Part shown: piece by piece, positions 50,603 through 62,400 of the stretch
How positions within the stretch are numbered: the first letter of the stretch is position 1
Layout: each line of letters opens with the position of its first letter
Origin: Oscillospiraceae bacterium
GTDB taxonomy: Bacteria > Bacillota > Clostridia > Oscillospirales > CAG-272
Assembly: GCA_015063695.1 (NCBI GenBank)
Contig: SVTQ01000001.1
Location: 1-64,000 of the forward strand
Direction of reading: 5' to 3'
Length of the DNA: 64,000 nt
Notes under the pieces: generated by a model
The model's input: only the letters and a program-made list of their open reading frames with translations
The model's database searches: none
What the model was told of the DNA's origin: nothing
Translations under genes and position numbers: made by a program

Positions 50603-50962
50603 TCAAAACAGACCGGGCATACCGGGCATATTGAAGGCACCGGTAACCTTATTCATTTCAGAGCTGTTTGTGTCGTTTACCTTCTTTATTGCTTCGTTAA
50701 TTGCAGCTGTCAGAACGTCGGAGAGAGTTTCGATATCGTCGGGATCAACGATTTCAGGCTCGATGTCGATGGAGAGCACTTCAAGCTTACCTGTGATCTT
50801 TACGGTTACAACACCGCCGCCTGCTTTTACTTCGTATTCACGGGAGTCAAGGTCAGCCTGAAGGTTTTCCATATCCTCCTGCATCTTCTGTGCCTGCTTC
50901 ATAAGGCCCTGCATATTGGAGGGGCCGTTTCCGCCTCTGCCTGCGGGAAGTCTTGCTTTCAT
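50603..50962 (-). CDS. ebfC: YbaB/EbfC nucleoid-associated protein
   Basis: The 119-residue protein contains MQGLMKQAQKMQEDMENLQADL, the strands EYEVKAGGGVVTVKITGKLEVLSIDIEPEIV and a C-terminal Met/Gly tail. EbfC proteins form DNA-binding dimers. The first ~16 residues (KARLPAGRGGNGPS) extend the typical start. It lies 43 bp after dnaX and 2 bp before recR. Confidence 0.93.
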   Translation of the reverse strand: MKARLPAGRGGNGPSNMQGLMKQAQKMQEDMENLQADLDSREYEVKAGGGVVTVKITGKLEVLSIDIEPEIVDPDDIETLSDVLTAAINEAIKKVNDTNSSEMNKVTGAFNMPGMPGLF

Positions 50963-51005
50963 AATTCTTTACCGTCCTTTATTTTGATGTTTTTTATTTT
51001 CCGTA

Positions 51006-52610
51006 TTAAAGATTGTCGAAAAGGTCGTCCGAGAGGGGCTTCTTGGGACCTTCGGAAACAAGAGTGACCTCAATTTCCGCCGCTTTGTCGTTTATCTTGC
51101 AAAGGATAAAGGCATCGGATATCGCCTTTCCGATATTCTTATCGATATAAGTTGTTGCAAAGGGATTGTCGGTTATTATTTTAATAAGTTTTCCGTCATC
51201 GGAAACGTCGGCAACTGCCTCTGCTAAAATTGATCTGCAAAGGAAGTCTGTCTTACCCACTTTTTCCGCAATCTCGGTGAGATCGTTTACTCTGTGGAAT
51301 CCGCCATGTGAAACGCTCTCAGGAGTGCTGTCAACAGTGGGGGCACTTTCAGTTTTTATCTTTTCCTTTTTTACGGTAGCTTCCGCCTTAACGGGAACGG
51401 GAGCCGAAACGTTTTCACTATTCTCAGCCTTCACCGTCTGTACCGGAACTGCACCGCCGGAAAGAAGGGCAACGGTGTTTTCAAGGGCATCTATTCTTGC
51501 AAGGAGAGCGTCCGTTGACTTATCGAGAGTTGCATCGCACATCTTCATGAGTGCAAACTCTGCCGTCATTCTCTTTGTCTGAGGCATTCTGTTCATGGTC
51601 TTCAGCGCCTCGTCCATTATCTTTGACTGATAGAACAGCGCCGCAAGGGAAAACTTACTTGCCGCATCATTAAGAAGGGCAAATTCGGAATCCGTCAGGT
51701 CAAGATAACCCTTTGCATCCTTTGAATATTTTGCAACCAGCATGTCTCTGTAGAAGGAAGTAAGCTCCTGCCAGAAAACAGTTATATCCTTTGAAGAAGA
51801 AACAACGCCCGAAACGATTCCGAACAAAGCCGCCATATCGCCTTTGGCAATAGCAAGGGATGCCGCATGAACGTTTTCATATCCGCTGACACCGAGTATT
51901 TCTCTTACTCTCTCTTCGGTTACGTCAGCTCCGCCGCCTGCACAAAGCTCAAAAAGGCTTATGGCATCGCGCATACCGCCTTGAGCCTGCTTTGCAATTA
52001 TCTTTGCCGCCTCGCCGTCAAGGAATATGCTTTCCTTTTCCGCAATATAAGCAAGACGGGAGCAGATAACGTCAACCGAGATCCTTCTGAAGTCAAATCG
52101 TTGACATCTTGAAATTACCGTTGTGGGAAGCTTATGAAGCTCAGTTGTCGCAAGGACGAACACTACGTGCTCGGGGGGCTCTTCAAGGGTCTTGAGAAGA
52201 GCGTTGAAGGCACTCTCGGTCAGCATGTGGACCTCGTCTATGATATAGACCTTTTTCTTGAGGATCGCAGGCTGATACTGAACCTCTTCCTTAATTTCAC
52301 GGATATAGTCGACACCTGTTTCGGATGCCGCGTCCATCTCCATGAAATCGGGAACGTTGTCGCGGTCGATGGAACGGCAGTTTTCGCAGACTCCGCAGGG
52401 GTTCCCGTCCTGAGGATTCTCGCAGTTTACCGCTTTTGCAAGAATTTTTGCGCAGGAAGTCTTACCCGTTCCTCTTGAGCCGCAGAAAAGATAGGCATGG
52501 GAGACCTTTCCGCTTTTCGCCTGATACTTCAAAACTGACGTAATATGATCCTGTCCGCACACGTCGTCAAAGGTTGCAGAACGGTATTTTCTGTATAAAG
52601 CGATATGCAT
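51006..52610 (-). CDS. dnaX: DNA polymerase III subunit gamma/tau
   Basis: The 534-residue clamp-loader ATPase starts MHIALYRKYRSATFDDVCGQ. It has Walker A GSRGTGKTS, a four-Cys zinc module (C-ENPQDGNPC-GVC-ENC), Walker B VYIIDEVHML, the SRC motif VISRCQRFDF, and a C-terminal tau-like region with a low-complexity linker (~390-430). I choose the ATG at 52610, preceded by AGGAG; the open frame continues upstream to 52736 but runs into the SRP RNA and lacks family similarity. No frameshift slippery site was noticed. Confidence 0.96.
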   Translation of the reverse strand: MHIALYRKYRSATFDDVCGQDHITSVLKYQAKSGKVSHAYLFCGSRGTGKTSCAKILAKAVNCENPQDGNPCGVCENCRSIDRDNVPDFMEMDAASETGVDYIREIKEEVQYQPAILKKKVYIIDEVHMLTESAFNALLKTLEEPPEHVVFVLATTELHKLPTTVISRCQRFDFRRISVDVICSRLAYIAEKESIFLDGEAAKIIAKQAQGGMRDAISLFELCAGGGADVTEERVREILGVSGYENVHAASLAIAKGDMAALFGIVSGVVSSSKDITVFWQELTSFYRDMLVAKYSKDAKGYLDLTDSEFALLNDAASKFSLAALFYQSKIMDEALKTMNRMPQTKRMTAEFALMKMCDATLDKSTDALLARIDALENTVALLSGGAVPVQTVKAENSENVSAPVPVKAEATVKKEKIKTESAPTVDSTPESVSHGGFHRVNDLTEIAEKVGKTDFLCRSILAEAVADVSDDGKLIKIITDNPFATTYIDKNIGKAISDAFILCKINDKAAEIEVTLVSEGPKKPLSDDLFDNL

Positions 52611-52641
52611 AAAAAGCTCCTTTCCCTCTTTACAAACAAAT

Positions 52642-52950
52642 AAAAACTGCACTGTAAGATCATACACCCGCAATTCGAATTGCCCCGATATACGCCGCCG
52701 ATTGGACTGCTCAGAACAGGCAGACTTGCGGCACATAGACTGAACTGCTTAATGCTGCTTGGTTCCCCACCTGACATGGTTCACAGCCGTCCATTGCGCA
52801 AGACCCATTCATCAACACAGTCTGCCTCGGTGCAGACTATACCAAAACAACCCTCGTTGCAGGAATCCACCCCTGCTATAGCGGACTTCAGGTACAAGGA
52901 CCCGCTACCTCCCCGGTTGGTATGACCTTACAGCACAGTTTTTTCTGTAC
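52642..52950 (-). ncRNA. ffs: Signal recognition particle RNA, large (Alu-containing) type
   Basis: On the minus strand the apical domain IV is clear at 52754-52775: GTCAGGTGG-GGAA-CCAAGCAGC, the symmetric and asymmetric SRP54-binding loops capped by GGAA, with the closing pairs changed to GG/CC. Long-range pairing supports the full shape: AGGCAGACT (around 52819-52827) with AGTCTGCCT (52718-52726), and the two ends ACTG..CTGTAAG..TCATAC with GTATGATCTTACAG..CAGT, which form the terminal helix. The 3' arm runs into a T5 tract. The ~309-nt length suits the Bacillus/Clostridium type with an Alu domain. A consensus promoter precedes it and dnaX follows, as in Bacillus scr-dnaX. Confidence 0.92.
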
Positions 52951-52956
52951 CGAAGT

Positions 52957-52985
52957 AGTATACCATATCTTTTATATAATTGCAA
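52957..52985 (-). promoter_or_regulatory. Promoter of the SRP RNA
   Basis: On the minus strand TTGCAA and TATACT are 17 bp apart; the RNA should start near 52950. Confidence 0.85.
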
Positions 52986-53027
52986 GAGTTTTTCCCTACT
53001 TTTTAGTTTTTCCGATCAATATAACGT

Positions 53028-53054
53028 CCCCCGCCTGAACGACGGGGGACGTTA
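53028..53054. repeat. 27-bp direct repeat, copy 1
   Basis: Identical to 53333-53359. The unit is itself a hairpin (CCCCCG / CGGGGG with loop CCTGAACGA); in this copy the stem extends to 12 bp (TAACGTCCCCCG and complement). Confidence 0.85.
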
Positions 53055-53332
53055 GACCGAAGACAAACTTGGTATAACGCAGATGTGTGTGCAAAAATTA
53101 GATGTACCACACTTTTCGCGGCGAAGTACAACTAACATACAAGAGGCGGGCAAAAGCCCGCCACATCTGCTTTGAGAGCGTTTTTTCCTCTACCGTAGGT
53201 ATCTGCGTGAACCCCAAACATTCAAAGAATGTTTGAGGACCCCTTCAGCCGCCGACGAGGAAAAAAGCTATCAATCTACCTGCGTTTCTCTCAGTCTATC
53301 TCAGAGTGTAGACTTTGTCTACACTCTGATGC

Positions 53333-53359
53333 CCCCCGCCTGAACGACGGGGGACGTTA
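53333..53359. repeat. 27-bp direct repeat, copy 2
   Basis: Identical to 53028-53054 and 305 bp away, in the same orientation. Together the two copies frame the hairpin-rich region. Confidence 0.85.
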
Positions 53360-53417
53360 TCTTTTAGCAAGGGGTGCCTTAAGCTGTCACATAGTTTCTC
53401 TTTGCCGAATATTTGAA

Positions 53418-56400
53418 TTACTGAGAAAGAAGCTTTTTCATAAGCATGGAGTCTTTTGCACTGAGTTCGCCGTCCTCTTTTATATCGGCGGCAGCAAACT
53501 CCGCTTCGCTGGGATCCTGCGCATAGCTTATAAAGCGCTTAAGCTTGATGGAATCTTTGGCAGTGATCTCACCGTCTCCGTTGAGGTCGCCTCTGACCGC
53601 TATCTCAAACTCAACGCCTTCATAGGTCGCAATACATCCCGTTCCGATAAATTCGGGAACTTCGCTGTTCTTATCACGAACCGCTACGTCCATGCCCATA
53701 TTTGCATAGTGCGCTATAAATTCTTCCGTCGTTACAGGTCCGTCAATGCCTTTTACTATCCTTGTTTCGTTTTCAAGCTCAAGGCCGAAGGTCTCCTCCG
53801 TCATGGGGATCAATGACGTACCGATAACAGTGTCGCATACGGCACAGTGGAGGTGCTTCACACCTGTTTCAAAGGCTGTTGCTTCCTTGAACACTCTCCA
53901 TTCTCCATGTGTGTGAGGAGCTTTTTCTACAGGCTTGTAAAGATCCCTTCCGCAGACTGTACAGCTCGTATGAGACGTTCCTTCCTTTGTACAGGTAGGC
54001 TGAGCGGTTACAGTCCATTCCCCTTCGGTATGCTCTTCCATATCCACAAAGCTCTGTTCAAGCATTCCGCAAAGCTCACAGCTTCTTGAAACCAAACCAA
54101 CGGATGAGCAGGTTGCCGCTTCAACCGTTTCCCATTCCGTGAAGCTGTGCTCACATTCGTCAGCGCTCATGGGAATGATATCGAGGATATCTTCACAAAC
54201 AACGCACTTTTTAACTGCGAAGCCGTCTGTAGTTGCCGTGGGAGCGATAATAACCTCTGCCTCCCCTGCAGTACATGCGTGCTGTTCTACGACGTCTACA
54301 ACGTAAGTGTAAAGGTTTCCTTCACTGTCCTCTATATAGAGTATTCCGCCGCTCATTGTGAGAGGCTCAACCATAATGTTGCCGCTTCCCGTGAAGGTCA
54401 GCTTTCCTTCTTCATCATATACTGCCGTTTCATTATCGCAGGAGAGAATAAAGTCCTCCGCACTTCTTGAAACGTTACCTCTGAGGTTAACGGTTGCGGG
54501 ATTTCTTTCTATCCACGCCTTGAAGGTGATCTCGCCCGTTGCATCCTTAGCCTGTATCTTAGCGATCTCCTTTTCGGTAGCCTTGATATAATCAACGGCT
54601 TCTTCCATTCCAAAGGGATCGTCGATTCCGGGGATAAGTCTTGCGTACCAAGGAACGATGTCCTCATAGAGAGTGCCTGCAACTGCTACCGTGAGGGATT
54701 CAAGATACTTACTTACGCTTGAAACGCCGAAGTATCTGGGGCCTGCATCGTAAGCTTCATAGGAATAAGGAATTGTCGTCGTTTCGGATTCCTGATTCAT
54801 TGTGAGGCTGCTGAATGCAAATTTGATAGGAATTGCGGAGATCGCGGTTCTGATGGAGTCGAACACGTCAAACTTTGCGGATACCGCGGAAGATTTGATC
54901 TGCTTATTGAGTATCTCTATCTTGGATACGAGCTCCATGATATCTTCAATATCGTGCCTTGCGTACCATCCGAAGGGATCTTCATTGATCTCATTAAGCT
55001 CGGCGATAACCTCTTCTGCCATAGGCTGGAAGGATGCGTCTATTGCCGCGTCACTGTAACGCTTGATGAGATCGTTGAGATCACCTATCTGACCGATGAG
55101 GAAGCCGAGCCATTCGAGCTTTTCATCAAAATCGTCAAATGCCGCGTAAACTACGTCAAGTGCTGTTTCGCAGGTCTCAACGCAGTCAACGGAGAAGGTG
55201 AGTATATCGAGAATAGTAGTTACCACCTTCGCGCCGTTATAGAGAACTTCCGCACCGTCTACAAGACTTATATATCTCTGGATCTCACGTTCCATTATTT
55301 CGGATTCAAAGAATATGTTTGTAGTTGTTTCGATGATGATGCTGTCGCCGGGGTGAAGCTCGTCAACACCTATGGAGTTCCGGAAGGAAGGCTCTACCGC
55401 CCTCTTTTCAGAACCGTCGGAATAGTAGATCTCCATACCCTGAACTACCTGTACCGCGTGGCTTACGTTATAGAGGGTAATATCCGAAACGTTTGTAAGT
55501 GTGATAGTCAGGGGATAATCCTCTGCGTAATATGCCGCATCGGGGAATTCAAAGTGGAGATGGAGAGCGTTTCCTGCCCAGACCTGGAGGTCCTTTTCGG
55601 AAACGAATACCTCATCTATCTCCTCGTTGAAGGGCATCATCACACCCTGAAGTCTTGCTTCAAGGGCATAGCTTCCCGCCTTATCACCTCTTACGTACCA
55701 GTGTACTGAGCGTGTTTCTCCTGCAGGAACCATTCCCACAAACTGAGAAGCGCTCTGCTGCTCGCCCGTCATGGTTGCAAGGGAGAGTCCGTCGGGGAGG
55801 TTAAGGGTTGCATTTATGTTTTCCATCGTATCGGTGAGGGAGTTATTAACGATGAGCATTTCAACATCAAACATTTCCTTCTGCCACTGTACCTCGCCTC
55901 TGACGATCAGATAGAAGTTTTCGGATACGGGATATATAATCGTATCATTATCCTTTACGGGGGGAGTAGGCTCTTCCTCACGCTCGGGGCCGTAGTATAC
56001 CCACTTACCGTAAACGTAATTCACCTTCTCGGTGATCTCCTTATGGGTTATCTTGTTTATAAGTTCAGGCTCCGAATACCATCCGTCGAATTTGTAGAAA
56101 AGGTCAGGTCTGGAGGGCTCGTAGTTGAGCTTTACAAGATCTCCCATCTCTTCTTCATAAACTCGGCAGTATTTATGCTCGGGTTCAGTTCCCACCACGT
56201 GGTAATGGATAACCGGAGGCTTTTCCTCAGGTTCATCGGGATCCGGATCGGGATCGGGAGTGGGTACGGGGATATATTGACCCGCTGAGTTGAAATAGAA
56301 CGAGATGCTCTCCCAGTCGATCTCGGGCTCGTACTGTATCTTCATTTCATACTTGACAACGTGCTGGTTGTCGGGATGAGTTATATCGATACCTGCATCG

Positions 56401-59400
56401 ATTATCTCTTCCTGTGTCATTACCTTGGAGGTTATCTCAACGTCATAGAGAGACATATCGGAAAGACCTATATTCGGGTAATCGTTTTCGCCGGCAACTA
56501 TATCGAACTTAAGATTTCTGATGATACAGCCTTCTGCGTAAGCGGAGACTGTGAGAGCACCAACGGGAAGATATGCACTTACCTTACCGTTTCCGTCAGT
56601 CTCAAGTGTCGTCTCACCGTCCGCTTTAGTTGAAACGAAGAGCTGAGCGCCGCTTATGGGCTCAAGTGTCGTTGCGTTTACTACGGTAAAGTGAGCAAGA
56701 CCGTAGTCGCCGCTTTCAATGTCGGGAACTATCTTTTCAATAATTTCCGTTTCCGTGAAGTCGCAAATGAGACAAGCTCTGCTTCTGAGACCTTCTTCAA
56801 GGAGAAGAGGTTCTTTTTCTATATTCCATTCGCCCATCTTATGGCCTGTGGGAGAGATGGGGAGCATATAGCTTTCGCCGCAGACTTCACATTCGTATCT
56901 GTCATAGCCTGCTTCGGTACACGTGGGGTCTACCGTTTCAACGTGAACGTCGCTGTGTCCCGTTGCCTGAACGTAGTCTGCTCTGTAGGTACTTCCGCAG
57001 AGAGAGCAACTATACCGTGTGTAACCGTCCTCAACGCAGGTGGGTTTGATTACGGTTCCCTGATAATCGTGAGTGAGTGCGGGAACGTATTCAAATTCAC
57101 TGTGTGAGCAACGTGTACAGCCGAATTCCGTTACACCCTGATTGTAGCAATCGGGCTCGGTCTTTGAAATTTCGAAAAGTTCGTGTCCGAGAGCGGAAAT
57201 TTCTTCAAAGCCGCCGTTTCCGAAGGCTTCAACCTTTTCTACCTCAAAGCCGTATAAGGTTCTGCTATGGTCAGTTGTCATAACAAGGTAGAAGGCGGGA
57301 GCCTCAACGTAAACCTGAGCTCCTCCTATATTGCTTGTCAGAGACTTTACAAGATAGCTTCCCCTCACGGGGTCAACACCGTAAACCTTAACGTGGTCAC
57401 AGCCTGCTTCAAGCTTTGAGTTTTCGGAGAAGGTAATTATAAGGTGATCTGCACCTTCAACAGTATAGGTGTCGAAGGTCTTATTCATATTATTCTGATA
57501 TTCGTTTCCTGTACATGAAGGGAGCTCGGAGCTTTCGTCTCTTACGTAGCCTTCAAAGGAGCAGACCTCGCATATTCCGTACTTATATCCGTCTTCTGTA
57601 CAGGTTGCCGCAAACTCTTCGGTCATTTCCCCGAATACGTGGCCTGTTTTAGGAGTTACGGATGTTCTTTCGTCTGTACCGCAGGTCGTGCAGTGACGGA
57701 GAGTATAACCGTCAACAGAGCAGGTAGGCTCAACTACGCTTACCTCCCAGGAATGACCGAATGCAGGAATATATCCGTACTCTGTGTGGTCACAACGGGT
57801 ACATTTATATTCAATAACACCGTCTGTGTCGCAGGTAGCATCGGTTCTTGAGGCTTCTTCCATCTCGTGACCGAGGGCTTCAGTTTCCTCGTAGGAGCCT
57901 TCATAGTAGGCTTCAACCTTTTCTACCACAAAGCCGCCTCTTGTGACACTGCCGTCGGTGGTCATTCTGAGGTAGAAGGACTCGTAAGGTACTTCAACAA
58001 CGGTTCCCGAGAAGCTTCCCGTTAACGTACGAAGCTGGTATTCCTCACCGTATTCGTTTATACCGTAAACGTAAAGCTTATCATAGTTTGATTCGAGATC
58101 GCCCGTGCTGAAATATATCTTCAACATGGTTGCGCCTTCTGCCGTATAGGTCTCGAAGGTCTTGTTCATGCTGTTCTGATAATCGCTTCCCGTGCAGGAA
58201 GGAAGATCTGTTTCGTCTGACGTATAGCCTACGACTCCGCAGACAGCACAGCGCGCCGCATTGTAGCCGTTTTCTGTACAGGTTGCAGGCTTAACCGGTT
58301 CAAGCTCTCCGAAGGTGTGTCCGAGGGAGGGAATGATATCCGCTGAAATGACTGCATCGCAGTCGGCACAGCCGTATTCGGTATATCCCTTAGAGGAGCA
58401 GGTAGGCTCAACCGTGGAAATGATTTCTCCGGGTGTATGTCCCTTGGCGGAAATCGTATCAAATCCGTTGTAGCAGAAGCGTTCAACCTTCTCAACGGAG
58501 AAATTCGGAGCTGTTTCTCCTGCGTAGTAGTCAAGATAGATTCTAAAACCTCTTGCGTAAACCGTGCAGGTCGCGCCGCCGATTTCGTCACCCGTATATC
58601 TTGTAACGAAGTCCGTTCTTCCGTCCTCATGGAGCGCATAAACATTAATTATAGCATTTCCGTAAAGAACGGAGTCTTCACTGAAGGTCAGCACAAGGTA
58701 GTCGCTTTCCGTTACGTAGGGATCGTATACTGTGGTGCCGGAAGCAGTTCCGTCGTAATCCTCGGGACGGAACGCAGGGAGATGCTCTCCCTCGTCTACA
58801 GAGTAGCCTTCCGTGCCGCAAGTGGTACAAACACCGTAGCTGTAGCCTGCTTCTATACAAGTGGGTTCAAAGCGCTGCTCGAGAGGACCGAAGCTATGAC
58901 CGAGAGCGGAGATATAATCTGAATAGCTATCGCCACAAAGGGTACATACGTAATCTCTGCTTCCCGCAGTTGTACACGTGGGAGCAGTATACGTTTCCTC
59001 GTAATCATGGTCAAGCATGGGAGTGTACCAGAAATCCTCATATCCGCATACTCTGCACACGGCAGTATTCTCACCGTAGGAGGTACACGTGGGAGGTACG
59101 GAGGATATGGTCTCCATATCGTGGCCTTCAGAGAACACCTCTTCATAACCGCCGTCAACGTATGCTTCGATGCTTACGACCTCGAAGCCTGTTCTGACAA
59201 CGCTTCCGTCAGTGGTCATAACCATATAGAAGTTATCGGCATATATGGTCATTGCTCTTCCGCCGAAACCGCCCGTTAAGTAATCGTATTCATAAGTGTC
59301 GCCTTCTTCGTCCGTTACATAGAAACGCAGGTAATCACAACCTGATTCAAGAGAGGAGCTTTCGCTGAAGGTTATAACTATTCGGTCTGCACCTTCAAAC

Positions 59401-62400
59401 TCATAAGTCTCAAACTGCTTTTCCATGTTGTCGGTATATTCGTCGCCCGTACATGAGGGAAGGTCTTCGTTTTCAACCTTTTCGTAGCCTGCTATACCGC
59501 AACGTTCACAATAACCGAAGGAAAGTCCGTCTTCATAGCATGTCACGGACTTCACTTCCGTAAATTCTCCGAATTGATGTCCGGGAGCCTCAACGTAGTC
59601 CGCAATATTTGTTTCACCGCAGACAGTACATTTATATTCCGTATAGCCGTCCTGCGTACAAGTCAGCTCATAGACTGTTGTTTCGTAATCGTGGCCGGGC
59701 GCAGGAAGAGTTACTGTTTCAGTGTAGCCGCAACGTGTACACTGATAATCTACGTAGCCTTCGTTTACGCAGTCTCCGTCGTAGCGGTAGATCTCTTCAA
59801 AGTCATGGGTGCCGGTTTCACTTTCAACGTAGGCACCGTCAATAAATGCTTCAATACTTGCAACGTCAAAGCCTTCCGTCTGATTGCTTCCGTCAGTTTC
59901 AACCACAAGATAGAAAGCGTTGGCATCAAACTCAACGGACATGCCGGAAAGACTTCCCGTATATCCGCCGATGGAGTAATCCTCGCCGGCCTCATTTGCA
60001 ACGTACACCCAAACGTAGTCCCAGTTTTCTTCAAGAGAACTGTTTTCCGCGAAGGTCAGTCTGTAATGGGTCGCACCGGGAACGGAATAAACGTCGTACT
60101 TCTTGTACATATTGTCCGTATAATCTTGGCCTCGGCATGAAGGAAGGTTTTCACTTGTATCCTTGTTGTAGCCCTTTGAGCCGCAGAGCTCACAAACCGC
60201 GTACTTGTAGCTTGGCTCATCGCAAAGACCCACGTAACTTTCCGTCATCTCACCGAATACGTGAGGGAGTCGTTCAGTAAAGTTTTCTCTGTAGCTTTCG
60301 CCGCAGGTGACACATGTATATTCCGTATAGCCCATGGAAAGACAGGTGGGAGCAACTATGACAGCATCGTCACCCGCCGTATGTCCCGTCGCGGATACGT
60401 AGCTGTAAGCATCGTCTATAAATGCTTCAACCTTTTCAAGCTCTATGTTGATATTCTCAACGTCAGAGCCCGTGCGAAGCACAAATTCAAAATTGTCGGC
60501 ATATACGTTATGGATATCCTTGAAAGCATGTTCATTATTAATGATAAACATAACCTCGCGGTTGCCGTAATCATCATAGCAGTAACAGTAAAGCTCACCG
60601 TCTCCGATCCATGAGTCTTCTGCAAAGGTAATGCGTATACGGTCCACTTCTTCTGCAAAAACAGTATCGAAAACCATTTCGGAATTTGCTTCAAATTCCA
60701 TGTCAAAGGAAGGAAGACTGTCTTCTCCAAGTACTCTGTAACCGTAATTTGAGCAGTTTTCGCAGAATGCAGCTTCAATACCTTCCTCGGTACAAGTGGG
60801 AGAAACTACTGTCTGCCACTCTGTAAAGCTATGGCCGAGGGATGAAATGTAATCAGTACGGATAGGTCTATAGCATACGGTACAATGATAAAGGCTGTAA
60901 CCTTCCTTCGTACAGGTAGGCTCAACGACTGTATATTCTTCGCCGAGGAAATGGCCGAGAGAAGGAGTTCTCTGTATTGCTTCCTCAAAATAAGCGTCTA
61001 CCTTTTCGATCTCGTAGCCGTAAGCAGTTCCGCTGCCGTTTGTGAACATACCTATGCAGAAATTGAAGTGATCAACTGTCACGCTCTGACCGCCGATGTC
61101 GCCGTAAAAATTTGTTACAAGATATCTGGTACCGTTTTCATCAACCCAGCATATTTCAAGATAATCATTATCTTCAAGAACGGAGTTTTCACTGAAGGTG
61201 ATAACGATACGGTCAGCACCCTCAACCGTATAAGGCTCGGAGTATTCGGACATATTGTCTCGGTAATCTTCGCCCGTGCAGGAAGGAAGAGTTTCATCAT
61301 CTTCTATCGTCTCTTTACCGGTAACTCCGCAGACTTCGCAAGTGCTGTATGCAATACCCTCCGTATCGCAGGTTGCCTCGGTAACTACGATCCATTCGGG
61401 GAATGCGTGACCGTGAGCTGTGATGATCTCATCACGGTAGGTATCACCGCACACGGAGCAGATATATTCTGAATAACCGTCCGTTGTACACGTTACGTCA
61501 ACGCTTCCCACAAAGCTTTCGGGCTTATGACCGAGGGCAGGGGTTTCAACGTAGCCTTCTTCAACGTAGGTTTCAACGCTTACAACGTCAAATCCTGAGT
61601 GAATAACGCTCATATCCGTTCTCATAAGGATATAGAAGGAAGAAGCGTTAACGGTAGCTTTATATCCCGAAAAATCTCCCGTGAGCTGTTCGGACATAAA
61701 TACCTCGCCGCTGTCGTTAATTCCGTAGATCTCAATAACGTCGCAATTCATTTCAAGACGGGAGTCTTCTCCAAAGGTGATAACGTATTTATTCGCACCG
61801 GAAACGGAATAGGTATCGAACACTTTAAACATATCGTTTACGTATTCGTCGCCGCGGCAGGAAGGAAGATCACTTTCATCCTTGGAATAGCCCTCGGCAC
61901 CGCATACACTGCAGGTGCCGTACGCAAAGCCTTCCCCGACACAGCTTGCTTCGGATACGGTTATCCATTCATCAAAGCTATGACCGTAGGCAGGAGTTAC
62001 TTCATAACCGCCTGCGGTATAAACAACGGCGCTTTCAAAAGCAAAGCCTGTTTCGAGGTAATCTTCGCCCGCGAACATTCTCATAGTAAAGCTGTCGCCG
62101 TTTATTACTACCTTCTTTCCGGAAAGATCGCCCGTAAGCGTGGCAACAAGATTCTCTTCGTTATAATCCTCGCCTTTATAGATGTAAAGGTAATTGCAAT
62201 TCTGTCTGAGCTCACTGTTCTCTGTAAACGTGAGTTCTATCTTATCCGCGCCTTCAAAGTATACTGTATCATAATAGGTGTGGGCGCTTTCAATATTATT
62301 TCCGCCGACAAAATGAGGAAGGGTATTTCCGTCCTCAGTTCGTATACCTTCAAATCCGCAGTCTGCACACTTGAAGCTTACAAGTCCCTTCGTATCGCAA

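Larger units (their letters stand above)
52986..53417. other. Hairpin-rich non-coding region between SRP RNA and the giant gene
   Basis: This 432-bp stretch has no supported gene. It holds a 12-bp hairpin at 53022-53054, a GGCGGGC/GCCCGCC hairpin at 53145-53162, a 9-bp hairpin at 53215-53235, a longer arm pairing GCGTTTTTTCCTC (53178-53190) with GAGGAAAAAAGC (53257-53268), a perfect 13-bp hairpin at 53301-53329, and a repeat of the first hairpin core at 53333-53359. Some may end transcription of the giant gene, but none has a good U-tract. The nested pairing at 53174-53272 could be a structured RNA. Confidence 0.6.

Noticed and set aside
52611..52736. N-terminal extension of dnaX
   Set aside because: The upstream 42 codons lie within the SRP RNA gene and have no DnaX similarity; AGGAG just before 52610 marks the true start.
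53028..53359. CRISPR array
   Set aside because: Only two copies of a 27-bp palindromic unit, 305 bp apart, with no regular spacers and no cas genes.
52986..53417. tmRNA, RNase P RNA or 6S RNA in the hairpin-rich region
   Set aside because: I looked for the tRNA-like ends of tmRNA and the conserved RNase P core and found neither; the 6S shape cannot be judged by eye, so only a generic structured region is claimed.
54954..55709. 251-codon plus-strand open frame opposite the giant gene
   Set aside because: Antisense shadow; no start signal and no family resemblance.
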